DNA of 64,000 nucleotides from Pleurostoma richardsiae (taxonomy: Eukaryota > Ascomycota > Sordariomycetes > Calosphaeriales > Pleurostomataceae), in the NCBI GenBank assembly GCA_030052745.1, contig JANBVO010000071.1, positions 40,862-104,861 of the forward strand. Reading direction: 5' to 3'. Numbering within the stretch: the stretch's first letter is position 1; every line of letters begins with the position of its first letter. This document shows positions 21,822-33,166 of this stretch, piece by piece. The translations under genes were made by a program, and so were the position numbers. The notes below the pieces were generated by a model. That model saw only the letters and a list, made by a program, of their open reading frames with translations, was not told the DNA's origin and did no database searches.

Positions 21822-23608
21822 GCAACGGGCGGGTTTTGCTGAACGATGGTTTCTCCCTGGCGAATCAGGTTCGTAGATAGCACTAGCTCTGTGAGGATTG
21901 GCGGAGATGCATCAACACACTAACGACTGGCACGGGAGACGTCGAGATGTCTACTTCCGCAGCCACCAGAGAAGAGAGACAGAGAGAGAGGCAAGCGGAG
22001 CTAGAAGATTGCCAGGACCAGCGGCGAAGATGCGACGTGGGATTCTGGATTCTCATACCATCCAGGACGCTAGCTGGTGTTGTCCGGCATAGCTAATGCA
22101 TGCATGCATCCATCACCGTGCTACGGCACGACGTGTCGATGACAGTGCCGCGCTGCAAGCCGATGCTTACACTGCGTGACTGTGCTCAGCATCTCCGTCA
22201 CGAGGCGAAAGGTGCTGTTGCTGATGCTGCTGCCCGGGGCCTCTATGGCATCCTTGCACAGTTTTCTGGTCGGGTTTCTAGTGTGGGTATCGTCCCGTAG
22301 GGCTGGCAAAGTTGGCTTGATGGACACATAAAGAAGCGACCTCTGCCACCAGTTCACTTTCTGCTGTTGTAAACGCTCAGCTTCTCATAATTAGGGCATG
22401 AATCGGATCAGGCGAGCCGCGACGCCACCCAGCGTCTGTACCAGTTCTCCTTGTAAGGTATCGTGAGGCATTTGATAGTTCTGTGCTCAGTGATAGTCGC
22501 AAGGTAGGAAGGATCGCCATCTAAGATAAGAAGGCTTCGGGCGCAGGGGCCGCGCAAACTGATCAGCCCCCTCTAGCGTAGTTGTGAAGTATATCGTCAA
22601 CCTTAACTTGCAGGAGAGATAGACGAGCGCGCCGAATTCCGACGTCATATGCGTCCTGCTCGACTCGAGGCCCCGAAATAGCATGTTGAGGGTTTGCGTT
22701 CGACGATAACTTGCCTCCCCAGAACGTGTGTGCACTAAAAAGAGCGGCAGACCAGAGCATGAGGGCCACACGCAACCCTTGGAGAGCCAGTTCGGTTCCG
22801 TGCCCAGAGGAACCATCAATCTCAGGTCTGGTCATGAGCTGTCACAAGTCCATAGATGAAGTCTAAGCTTTCAAAAGAATCTCGAGACATCCTTACATGC
22901 TATGCAGGCATGCTCCGTTCCGCTCAACCACTGTGTGGCTCTCAAGGTGCCACGCCCCGCCACGGTCGCTGGATTGTTTATCCCTCCGACCATGTTCTTC
23001 GCTGTTACCAACCTGGACGCCGTTGTTCTCTCAATCTACACTCGGGCGATAAAGCTAGCTCAGAAGATCGAAGGGTACGGAGTATACGCGGTTTTCGCTG
23101 TCAATGGTGGTACTGGTACGGATTCGTACAAGCTCGTGGTCCTCGTAAATCTGGCTGAGACTTTCGGCCAATCAGATCCAGGCGCCAACTCCCAGTTAAG
23201 CAAAATGCAGGGTTCGAGCGGCAGGTACAGAAGTACCGCAGTACATCATCATTCTGACCGTCTTCACCACTTTCGGTGCTGTCACTTTACAGCTTTCTCC
23301 GGAATCACTGAAGTGCAGCACAGCAGCGGTTTCGGAAACAGATAATCTCACCTCCGGTCGTCATTCCAAAGCCCCCCTCTCGCCTTTACCGTCCTTCTCC
23401 GCCGCTGTCGTTAGGTATAGGCTGCTCCGACAGCCTCCGCGTCACTACCGCCTCACCGATGCCTACCGAAGTTGACCGAGATTGTCACTTCCCGTCCCTA
23501 GGGCAATCGATCCCTTAGTAGTCCTCCTTGCACTCCGAGCCTGTTCGGATGTAGCTGCGTCGGACATTTTCTGCTTGTTCAGCCATCACCACAAGCGCCG
23601 GGTCCATC

Positions 23609-26600
23609 ATGGATCGGTCAAGAAAGCGTAAGGCGAAGCGGAGGGACCTCTCATCGTTGTCGGCTCTGACAGATATAACAGGCGAGCTACGCGCTTTGAA
23701 CGAGCGTGCCTGGGCGGGAGATAAGGGTAAGCCTTCTTTCGCTGTATGCCACGGCGCCACATGGCCTACTACTGACTGGCGCTTTTCAATAGACCTTTTC
23801 CCAGTTAGCAAGTCCCTCGACTCCTCGATGAAGAAGAACACCGCCTTTATCAAGCGACTACGTACTGCGGTTACATCGGCGACCCTAAATACATTCCTCC
23901 AAGAAACCAGGACTCTCAGCCTTCACAAGTACCTGTCCGAGATCATCTCAGCCTGCTATGAAGGCCTTTGCAAGCTCAAGTCCCCGGGAGAGATCGAGGC
24001 GGGAGTAGAGATTGTCAGCGCTTTGCACCAGCGCTTTGGCCCTGAAGAGTTCACTGAACATCTCGGCTGGTTGCTTGGCAAGGGTATGGCAACTCCCGAT
24101 AAGGCCTACTTGAAGACATTGGCCCCGGAGACTCGCGAAAAAGAGGAGAAGGATCGCCTTGTCAGACAACGAGTCTTGCTCCGCGTCGTTACCGAGCTGT
24201 GGCTTGTCGGTGTTCTCAGGACCCTAGATGACGTGGTTCGCCCGGACGATGCAACCAAAGGTGCAGCAAGCAGAGGTCCGGAGCTGAAGCCGCGGGTAAG
24301 TACCAAAGGCGGTGGCGCCGAGCCATTTCCTCTCGAGGTTTTGAAGGATCTTCTGGGCCATGATCGTGAGCATGTCAACCTTCCATTGCTCGTCACCTTC
24401 GTCAAAGCATTCTGCTGGGACATCTTGGGCGTCAAAGCTGTTGGATCGGATGGCCGCAAGACCGTCGAAGAGGACGGCATTACGAAGTCAGCGGACGCTG
24501 CAGCGGAGAGCGAAGACGGTGGAGAAATCCCCTCGCGCTCGGACGATGACCCCCCATTCACGTCTCCTGAACTACAGGAACGCTTCAAAAACATCCTCAG
24601 ACGATATTTCGACGATGTCAAGGGCCATCTTGTCCGCGATCAGAAGGCGATATTCTCCCAGTCTCGTAGAAATGCTGAGGCCTATGTTAAATCTGGGGAG
24701 GTGTTCGAGGATCGCCAGGCAAACTTCGAGAAACAGGTGAAAGCTCAGGAGCGTCTCGTCGCCAATGCTCAAGCTATCGCGGATGTCATAGGCGCGGATA
24801 TGCCTGACTTGAAAGACAATGAGGATTCCTTGGCAGCCACCAATGGGTCCATCGGCATTGTCAAAGCCGGCGAATATCTTCGTGGGCAGGGGGATGGCGC
24901 TGGTATATGGGAAGATGAAGAAGAACGCCGTTTCTACGAAAATCTCGTCGACTTGAAAGGCAAGGTTCCGGCTATTCTGCTCGAGGACGTTAAGAAGAAG
25001 AAACCTGAGGCCGACGAGCAGGTTGGTAAGAAGATCGACCCATCTGATGCAGCCGAAGCGTCCAAGCCTGCAGATACAGCGGTCGACGATCAGTCTACCG
25101 CTATTGCCAATAAAACCATCGGCGCTCAGGTTGACGCGCTCCTTCTGAGACTGCCTGACTTGACGACCAAGGATACAATCGATCAGACGGCCATCGACTT
25201 CTGTTTCCTGAATTCGAAAGCGTCTCGGAACAGACTCATCAAGGCATTGACTGATGTTCCAAAGGGTCGTAGTGATCTCCTCCCGTGTTGGGCGAGGCTG
25301 GTTGCGACCCTGGGCCAATATATGCCGGACATTCCCAAAGGCCTCGTCGATTATCTCGACGCCGAGTTCCGCAGTCTTCAGAGACGAAAGGAGAAGGATT
25401 TTCTCGGTCAAGTCCGGCTGAGCAACATCCGATATCTGGCCGAACTGACCAAGTTTGGAATCGTCCCGGAGCATGTGGTCTTCCACTGTCTCAAAGTTAG
25501 CCTCGACGATTTCTCCCGGATGAACATTGAGATCATCTGCAATCTTCTAGAGAATTGCGGACGATACTTGTTGCGGAACCCGGAAACGCACCCTCGAATG
25601 GCGTCCTTCCTCGAAACTCTTCAGCGGAAGAAGTCTGTCCAACACATCGGCCAGGCAGAACGAATGCTCATCGAGAACGCCGTCTACTACGTAGATCCAC
25701 CTGAGCGCCCTGCGATTCAACAGAAGGAGAGGACGCCAATGGAGCTTTTCATCAGAAAGCTGGTGTATGTGGACTTGACGAAGCGCAACTATAGCAAGAT
25801 TCTTAAGCAGATTCGTAGACTGCACTGGGAGGAGAAAGAAGTCGGTGAAAGTCCGTGCGCCTCAACTTTTGTTCAGTAACTAATGCTGCGCACAGGTGGT
25901 CGTCATCCTCGAAAAAGTTTTCTCAAAGCCTGGGAAGGTGAAGTACGGCAATATCCATCTTCTGGCGATCCTCCTAAGCGCGCTCTACCGCTACCACGCA
26001 GCCTTCGTTGTCACAATCATTGACAATGTCATTGAGTCCATATGCTTTGGTCTAGAAGTCAATGATTTCAAGTTCAACCAGCGGCGGATTGCTGAAGTGA
26101 AGTACCTGGGGGAGCTCTACAATTACCGAATGCTAGAGCACCCCGTTATCTTTGATGTCATGTATAAAATCATGACTTTCGGGCACGGTGGCCCGCCTAT
26201 TCCTGGACGCGTCAACCCCTTAGACTTACCGGACGACTTCTTCCGTATTCGCCTTATCGCCACCATCTTAGAGACATGCGGCATGTTCTTTAATAGGGGC
26301 GCCGCAGGCAAGAAGCTAGACTACTTCCTCTCGTTCTTCCAGGTATGTCTGTTCCGGCTTCGGTCATTTACTTCACTAACAGGATGAAGTATTACATCTA
26401 TACGAAGAACCCTCTCCCAATGGATATCGAATTCATTGTGCAAGATATTTTCGCTCTCACGAGGCCCCAATGGAAGCTAGCCTCCAACTTAGAGGAAGCG
26501 AGCAGGGTTTTCCAGCTAGCAATGGCTCAAGACCAGAAGTCTTCCGGCCTAGACAAGCTTGCCGAACAGGACGATGCCACTAGCGGCGCATCTTCTGATG

Positions 26601-27600
26601 ACGAGAATGCGGATGACTTACCTATCCCGGATGGCGAAGGTGAAGAAGACTCATCTGGATCTGAGGACGAAGAGGCAGAGGTATGCGCCCCAGCACCCAT
26701 TCGTGGCTTATGCTAACCGCGTTCAAACTGGTTAGGACGTGGAACAGCAGCAGCCCTCACTTGGTGATTCCGAGTCTGAAGACGAGGCTATCATCGTGAC
26801 GAGACAGGAGGAAGACATCGACCCTGAGGCTGAGGCCGAATTTGAGCGTGAGTATGCGAAGATGATGTCGGAGAGCCTAGAGTCGCGAAAGTTCGAGCGG
26901 AAACCTCTCTTTGATGTACCTTTGCCTGTCAGACCTAGGACTCGAGAGGCCACAACGAGCACATCAGGCGAGACATCGGCTGAAACGGGAGACTATGGAG
27001 CTGATGCGCCGCCGCCGACAATGGCATTTTCTCTACTCACAAAGAGAGGCAACCGTCAGCAAGTCAGTAATGTAGTGCCCCATGCGATCCTTCAATACTG
27101 ACCAGAGGCAGACTCGGACACTTGAACTTCCCTCCGACTCGCACTTCGCCATTGCCTTGAAGAACCAGCAGCAGGCTGAAAGAGCGGAGCAGCAGCGCAT
27201 CAAGAACCTTGTGCTTAACTACGATCTCCGAGAGAGTGAGGATCAAGATGGTGAAGACACTTGGCCACCCCTCGCATCAAACACAAATATTCACAATATC
27301 TCATCAACAGGCCACGATAGCAGACCCGCATCGTACCATCACAATCGGCAAGATAAAGCAGGCAAAGAGCGTGGCGGACAGCGAGTCCGCAAGCTCCAAG
27401 TGTCTGATCTTGACTGGTATGGCAGATCTTCTCGTGACAATCAAGTTCGTGCTAGCTGGAGCGAGAACCGTCGAAGGCGCTTCCTGGCCGTCGACTCCGG
27501 GGAGGAGCAGGATCAGCCAACGTCTGGCCTGGTGGACGAGAGCGTGAATGCGCCTAGATCCAGATCCGCTTCTCGACCTCGGCGCGGCCAGAGACAGTAA
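23609..27600 (+). CDS. UPF2: Nonsense-mediated mRNA decay factor Upf2/Nmd2
   Basis: Exons 23609-23726, 23793-25840, 25896-26342, 26390-26680, 26736-27062 and 27112-27600 give 1,239 residues. There are three MIF4G-type helical repeats: the first after LDSSMKKNTAFIKRLRTAV, the second around LNSKASRNRLIKALTDVP, and the third spanning VKYGNIHLLAILLSALYRYH to KLDYFLSFFQYYIYTKNPLP. An acidic region follows (SSDDENADD, SGSEDEEAE), then the Upf1-binding segment TRTLELPSDSHFAIAL...QRIKNLVLNYDLRE. Upf2 bridges Upf1 and Upf3 on terminating ribosomes. The start has a basic head (MDRSRKRKAKRRD). Splice oddities: intron 1 is 66 nt without an in-frame stop, intron 2 needs a GTCGGT donor, and intron 3 ends at AAG. 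The reading continues 58 residues beyond the DWYG motif near which I would expect the protein to end. Confidence 0.92.
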
Positions 27601-30600
27601 TCTCGGCGGCATTGAGCCGCACTAGCACCGAGGAAAGAACATGGCTGACGAGGCCGTCTACGGCGTAACTGATAGGACCTGACGGCAAACTTCGAGTCCG
27701 AACCCTTAATTGCGTAGATTCAGAATCTCGATAACCGTTCTGACGGTGTCGGTCCACACCGATCCATATCACAGTCTGCCTAGACCTTACCTTGGCAGGA
27801 GCGGCCCATGACTGCTAGCAGGCCTGACCATTGCTAATGATATAGGTCCTGGTGAAGACGCTCTATTCCCGGCTAAAGTCACGGAGACCGGCCTGTTCTC
27901 CCTCGATGGACGACCATGGGGGTTTCGCTGCGCGACCGGTTGTTTCCTCAGGGGATGGTTCTGCGGAATAGACATCGGATGTGAAGAGTCCTGTGGCGAG
28001 TCTAACCAGGCTGTGACTCCTCGCTGGATCGTGCAGCGTCTCCAGAGTCGCGGAGGACATGCCACTGGTTTCTCACTGTCCGAGACAGAGCCATGGGCGG
28101 TAGCGAGTTCAACACTGCTTCGCTTGGGCGGTGTTGCGTCGCTTGTGTCTGAGTATGGTTCCTGATACATCAGATAGCAATAGGCAAGAAGTATACGATC
28201 GCTTCACGAGAATGCACGACAGGTTCATTCGATTTGTTTTTCCCTCGCCTTTTGTCGCTTCTCTCGTGGAACTTCTGGGCCTGCCGGTAGACGGCCCGTA
28301 CGTGACGGATCCTGATTAACAGCATAGCATGGAGGCTAAAGCTATCTATCACATCCCTGGTTGTCATTACATTTCATTGTCAACTTCCCCAGAGGCGCAA
28401 TTTAGGCGCCTCGTGGAGAAACGCCCGCTGGGTCCCCACGGTGAATATTTCCAAATGAATGATTGCCATCTACCCAAGCCGTATATTGAGAAGATGACGG
28501 TACCCTCTGTGTCGCTACTAGCTGGCAGATGCAGAGTCTCTAGGGTGAGCGGTCCGGCCATAGCCATCGCCGTGGATAGTTTTGGAGGAGACTGACAAGG
28601 GTCTGGAAGCCGACCGGCGCTTTGCAGCTTCGTGTCGGTCCTTGAAGTTGATCCTAGCTTGGGCAAGACTCGCTCCTATGTCGCCGAAACGACGATGCTA
28701 GGTACAGTGCAGAAGTCTTGTGCGCAGAGACTATAACAAGGAAGGGAGAACATTGCAGACTTTTTGTAGGGGTATTTGCCGCAGAGTCTTTTCTACGATC
28801 TTACCCGGCTTGGCGAGGAGGTTGAGATTCAACAGAGACTTTGCGAGCCACAGAGTAACCCAGTCTCTGTCGAGCCTCGGGACACAGCAGGGTCCGGGAA
28901 GATCAATGATGCCGCTCAATAGATGATCCTCCAGGAGGAGATAGTGCGGTTCTGGCCAAAATGGTAGGTCCGGTAGAATCGGGTACCTGGTCTTCCCCCT
29001 CTTGAGCGGCTGATTTGGTGGGTGGGTGGGTAGGTGTGCGGTCACAGCGGGTCTGGGGTTATGGAGGAACGCGGCTCTTGTACATCGACAATCATCAGTG
29101 CGAGTCCATCCACCGTATTGGTTAAGTGGTGTTTCCATATGCTGTCACTTGAGTCTGGCCAGTCTGCCAGCTGATGGCATGACATATCCGGCGCAGTAAA
29201 TGCTTCCTCGGCCTAGCGCTCCTGGTTGGAAGCTCACCGTCCAGTCGCTCCTTGAGCCCTTCTCCATATCCTGCCCCTGATGCCGAAGACCCGGCAGTTA
29301 CCAAGCGGATCTGGTGGTCTCTACCCTGGAAACATGGCATCCCTTGAGTACCAAGGACGAGCCAGAACCTGATTCCGATCGATGTGCTATACGGCTCAGA
29401 TCTTTGATGCTCCAACTGAGTTCCCAGTCTTCTCTTTCCTGCTGAACATCTCTTCTTGTTCTCTGTCGTGAGCGCCGTCATTGAGAGGCAACCTTCTGCG
29501 GGCTAATGCCACTCTCACCATCCACTCGCCAATGAGGCATCGCATGGTAGCTGCCGCGCTGGAAATGCTCCTCTTCCTTTCGTGCATTCAGCCTTAACGG
29601 TGTATGTCAAGCTGTTAAAGTCGTTCGCGGACCCTCCTCGAGGCATCCTTGGTGGCTTGTACTTTGTCAGTCTCGGCCGGAGGGATACCCTGGACTGAAG
29701 GCATGTTTGAGACCTTGAACCTGCAAAATCACCCCTGAGCCGCTCCTGGATTCAGTCGAAAGCTCGCCAGGGCTCTCGGCTCTGAAATAGCGGTGGCAAT
29801 CCGCGCAGATTCTCTCCTCACTTCGCTTGGTCCACAGCTGGCCGGCCGCTGTTTCCCGGTTTCCAAGAGATCGAAACGGGTCCGATATCCCCATCGCTCG
29901 TTCCTGCCTCAGGGTCGATGTACCAAGATACCTATCTGCCTAAGATCAGTGAAGAACGACATCAAACTTCCAAATTCACTCGACGGACAACCTTGGCAGA
30001 TCACCCTCTTCTCAAGCCCACGGTTTCACGACAGCATGCACCGGCTGGCCGTTGGTGCTCAACTCCCGCGCACCCAACGCCTTACCTACTTCTTTCCATG
30101 ACTTGGCAACTTGAAAATAACGCCTCGAGACGCGGAAATTCTGCTTTGATCGTGGGTCTGGCAGCTAATCCGGCGGTTTGCCTTGCTGTTTCGTTTGCTT
30201 CCCAAGTTGATGACGGAGCAGGGCTGTATGCCACGGCTCGCTGCACATTACACTGGAAAGCCACTGCTATTCTAAGGTCACCAAGACAGCAGTAGTCATC
30301 CGGTATGTCTCTCTCTTCCAATACGAACTTCACGCTTCACCCCTGCCAGTGGCACCGTTCAATAACTAATGGCCATGCAACCAGCCGCGCCCGTGACTTA
30401 CAGCCAACGTGCGAGGACCCGTTACCGCTGATACACACCCTTTGTTCCATCTTACAGATCTTTATCTTGCCCTGCCCAGAAACTGCAACTCCACTTTCCG
30501 CGGCTGGGAGTCCTGAGCCGGGAGCGTTATTATCACCGGAACTCCGCACCTTGGCCTCTTGCTTCCGAAGCCGAAGGACGCCCGCTTTGCTCACATATTC

Positions 30601-30606
30601 CTCAAA
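27601..30606. other. 3-kb region with no recognised gene
   Basis: Several open frames of 60-135 codons occur on both strands (for example 27787-28170 minus, 28329-28595 plus, 28731-29138 minus), but none has a recognisable motif or matching exons. Base composition is close to that of the coding neighbours, with no obvious RIP-like AT-rich decay and no terminal repeats. The right end holds the promoter of the chitin synthase gene. Confidence 0.45.
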
Positions 30607-33166
30607 ATGCCCACTAGTATCGCACAAACATGGCCGGTCAAAGATGTTAGTTCTCGAGGACCATACATCGTTGCATACGAGGTTGTAGGCTAACTTCTAT
30701 TAGGTTATATACACCGTCATTGTCGGCGTCGTGATGATCGCCGCGTTTCTCGAGTGGTTCTTGTGGCTCGCTGCATTCATATATTGCCTGTGGAAAGTCT
30801 TCAGGAAGGCTGAACACTGGACTGTCAGCGTCTTAGCAGTTGTTGTAGGCTTAGCCTTCGTACTGCTAAGGTATGATATATATCTCTCTAGAATGCAAAA
30901 GTCATATTGCTAAGAAACTATTGCTTCCAGATGCGTCTTCCTTCCCATCATGGTTGTAACTCTACCCCTGCCGGGCCAGATTACACAGTACTGGCCTATA
31001 CCGATGGTCGGCTTTCTGCAATGGTTCGCATTTTGGAGTTTTGCGGGATTGCTGACTATCCCATGGCTGTTCTGCGTTTACCAGCTCGTGACCCATCAAT
31101 TAGGGAGAACAAAGCGAATCAAGCAAGTTCTCGACGAGGTGTCGGCTCCTAAAGTCGTCATTGTTATGCCCTGCTATAAGGAGGAGCCAGAAGTCCTCAT
31201 CACTGCTGTCAACTCTGTGGTGGATTGCGACTATCCCCCCTCCTGCATCCATGTATTCCTGTCCTTTGATGGCGATCAGGAAGACGAGTTATACCTGAAT
31301 ACTATCGAGAAGCTCGGAGTACCGTTGACGCTTGAGTCATACCCTAAAAGCATCGACGTCACATATAAGGCTGCCAGGGTTACGGTCTCGCGGTTTCCCC
31401 ATGGTGGAAAGAGGCACTGCCAGAAGTCGACCTTCAAGCTGATCGACAAAGTGTACCGCGAATACCTGAAACGAAATGACAACCTCTTCATTCTCTTCAT
31501 CGACTCCGACTGCATTCTCGACCGTGTGTGCCTGCAGAACTTCCTGTATGACATGGAGTTCAGCCCGGGCAACCGAAGAGACATGCTGGCTATGACGGGT
31601 GTCATTACCTCGACTACCAAGAAGCACAGTCTGATCACGCTCCTGCAGGACATGGAGTACATACATGGTCAGCTGTTCGAGCGGACGGTCGAGTCTGGCT
31701 GCGGGTCGGTAACGTGTCTTCCCGGCGCACTCACGATGCTACGTTTCTCTGCGTTCCGGAGGATGGCCAAATACTACTTTGCCGACAAGGCCGAGCAGTG
31801 CGAAGATCTGTTCGACTTTGCGAAGTGCCACCTTGGTGAAGATCGCTGGCTAACCCATCTGTTCATGATTGGAGCTAAGAAGCGATATCAGATTCAGATG
31901 TGCACATCGGCATTTTGTAAGACGGAGGCGGTTCAGACGATGAAATCTCTGGTCAAGCAACGTCGCCGCTGGTTCCTCGGTTTCATCACCAACGAAGTTT
32001 GCATGCTGACCGACTGGCGCCTCTGGAATCGTTATCCGATCCTGATCCTCGTCCGGTTCATGCAGAATACCATCCGGACAACCGCCCTTCTTTTCTTCAT
32101 CATGGTCCTGGCTTTACTGACGACAACGAAGAGGGTCCAGGACCTTCCAGTCGGGTTTATTGCTATATCCCTAGGCCTTAACTGGTTCATGATGATCTAT
32201 TTTGGAGCGAAGCTGCGTCGATTCAAAATCTGGCTTTATCCGGTGATGTTCGTGCTGAATCCCTTCTTCAACTGGTACTACATGGTCTACGGTATCTTCA
32301 CTGCCGGTCAGCGCACATGGGGCGGTCCACGTGCGGACGCTGCGGCGGCCGATCAGCATACCACGGTTCAGGAGGCAATTGAGCATGCGGAGAAGACAGG
32401 AGACGATCTCAACATTGTACCGGAGTCGTTCATCCCAGCAGCAGAGGCGCAGAAAGAGAAGTCCGACAGCAAGGGAGACAGTGGCCTGGGGCGGTCGAAG
32501 AGCAAGCTACTGCCCCCGGACAAGGTTGACGGCATTTTTGCTGCGCCGGAGCGCAACACCAGTGGCTGGTATCAATATTCGGCGGCAGGCTCTTCGGCCA
32601 GCGTCAGTGCCTTAGGCGGAGGCGGCTCCTCAATCTTCGGGCACAAATACCCTGGCCTCCATCATCGCGACTCGTCTGACAGTTTTCTCTCAGCCCAGAC
32701 GGCTGGCAACTCGGTATATATGCCCCGCCGGGTGGAAAGTATCATGGGCGAAGAAGACCGGAGGAAGTACGAGCTTGCCCAGTCCAGCCAGATGAACCAC
32801 TTCCTCGAGAACTCGAGGCATTTCCCGCCGCAAGGCCATATATACGAAGTTTCAAATGCCGAGTCAGGAAGGACCGGATCTGCAGACGCCGGAGAGCGGG
32901 CGGACGGCGGTTATAGCCGCCCGTCGCACCACAGATTCGATAGTAGTGACACCATGGCCTCCAGATCTTCTTCACTCGACTCTGTATCCCAACTGCCCTC
33001 AGGCGAGCAGATCAGGGCAGCTCGGCAATCTCTTCAAGTGCCGGCAAATGCCCACGGCGCCGGTCGTGCTGGGCGAAGCCCCCTTGGCCGTGCCAGTTTG
33101 GTACGATACTCTTCCATGGAAGAAGTTGAGGACGCTATTAGAGGACAACAGAGCCCTGAGGACTAA
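30607..33166 (+). CDS. Chitin synthase, class VI/VII (ChsD-like), without myosin head
   Basis: Exons 30607-30645, 30704-30870 and 30931-33166 encode 813 residues. A 13-codon first exon (MPTSIAQTWPVKD) joins the first membrane segments through a GTTAGT donor. The family-2 glycosyltransferase core follows: VVIVMPCYKEEPEVL, LSFDGDQED, FILFIDSDC (DxD-type metal site), CLPGALTMLRFSAF, EDRWLTHLF (about 372) and QRRRWF (about 411). These last two are the chitin synthase acceptor/catalytic signatures. Three or four transmembrane segments come next, then a low-complexity Ser/Gly-rich tail of about 275 residues. The enzyme makes beta-1,4-linked chitin at the plasma membrane. Size and the lack of a myosin or cytochrome-b5 domain place it in the small class VI/VII group. 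Exact class needs a tree. Confidence 0.88.

Larger units (their letters stand above)
21245..23608. other. Nitrate reductase promoter and UPF2 upstream region
   Basis: A 2.4-kb divergent interval. The left part holds the sites listed separately. One possible small spliced minus-strand gene (about 21,689-22,060) is described under findings. Other open frames, such as 22902-23345 (+) and 22487-22819 (-), show no domain and no consistent splice chain. GTACGGAGTATA occurs at 23075-23086. Confidence 0.45.

Noticed and set aside
22902-23345. 147-codon plus-strand frame upstream of UPF2
   Set aside because: No recognisable family, and the codon pattern degrades to His/Arg/Ser-rich sequence toward the end.
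24572-25486. 304-codon minus-strand frame
   Set aside because: Antisense to the conserved UPF2 MIF4G exon, with no domain of its own.
28731-29138. 135-codon minus-strand frame in the 27.6-30.6 kb gap
   Set aside because: Pro/Leu-rich sequence with no domain, splice partner or neighbouring support.
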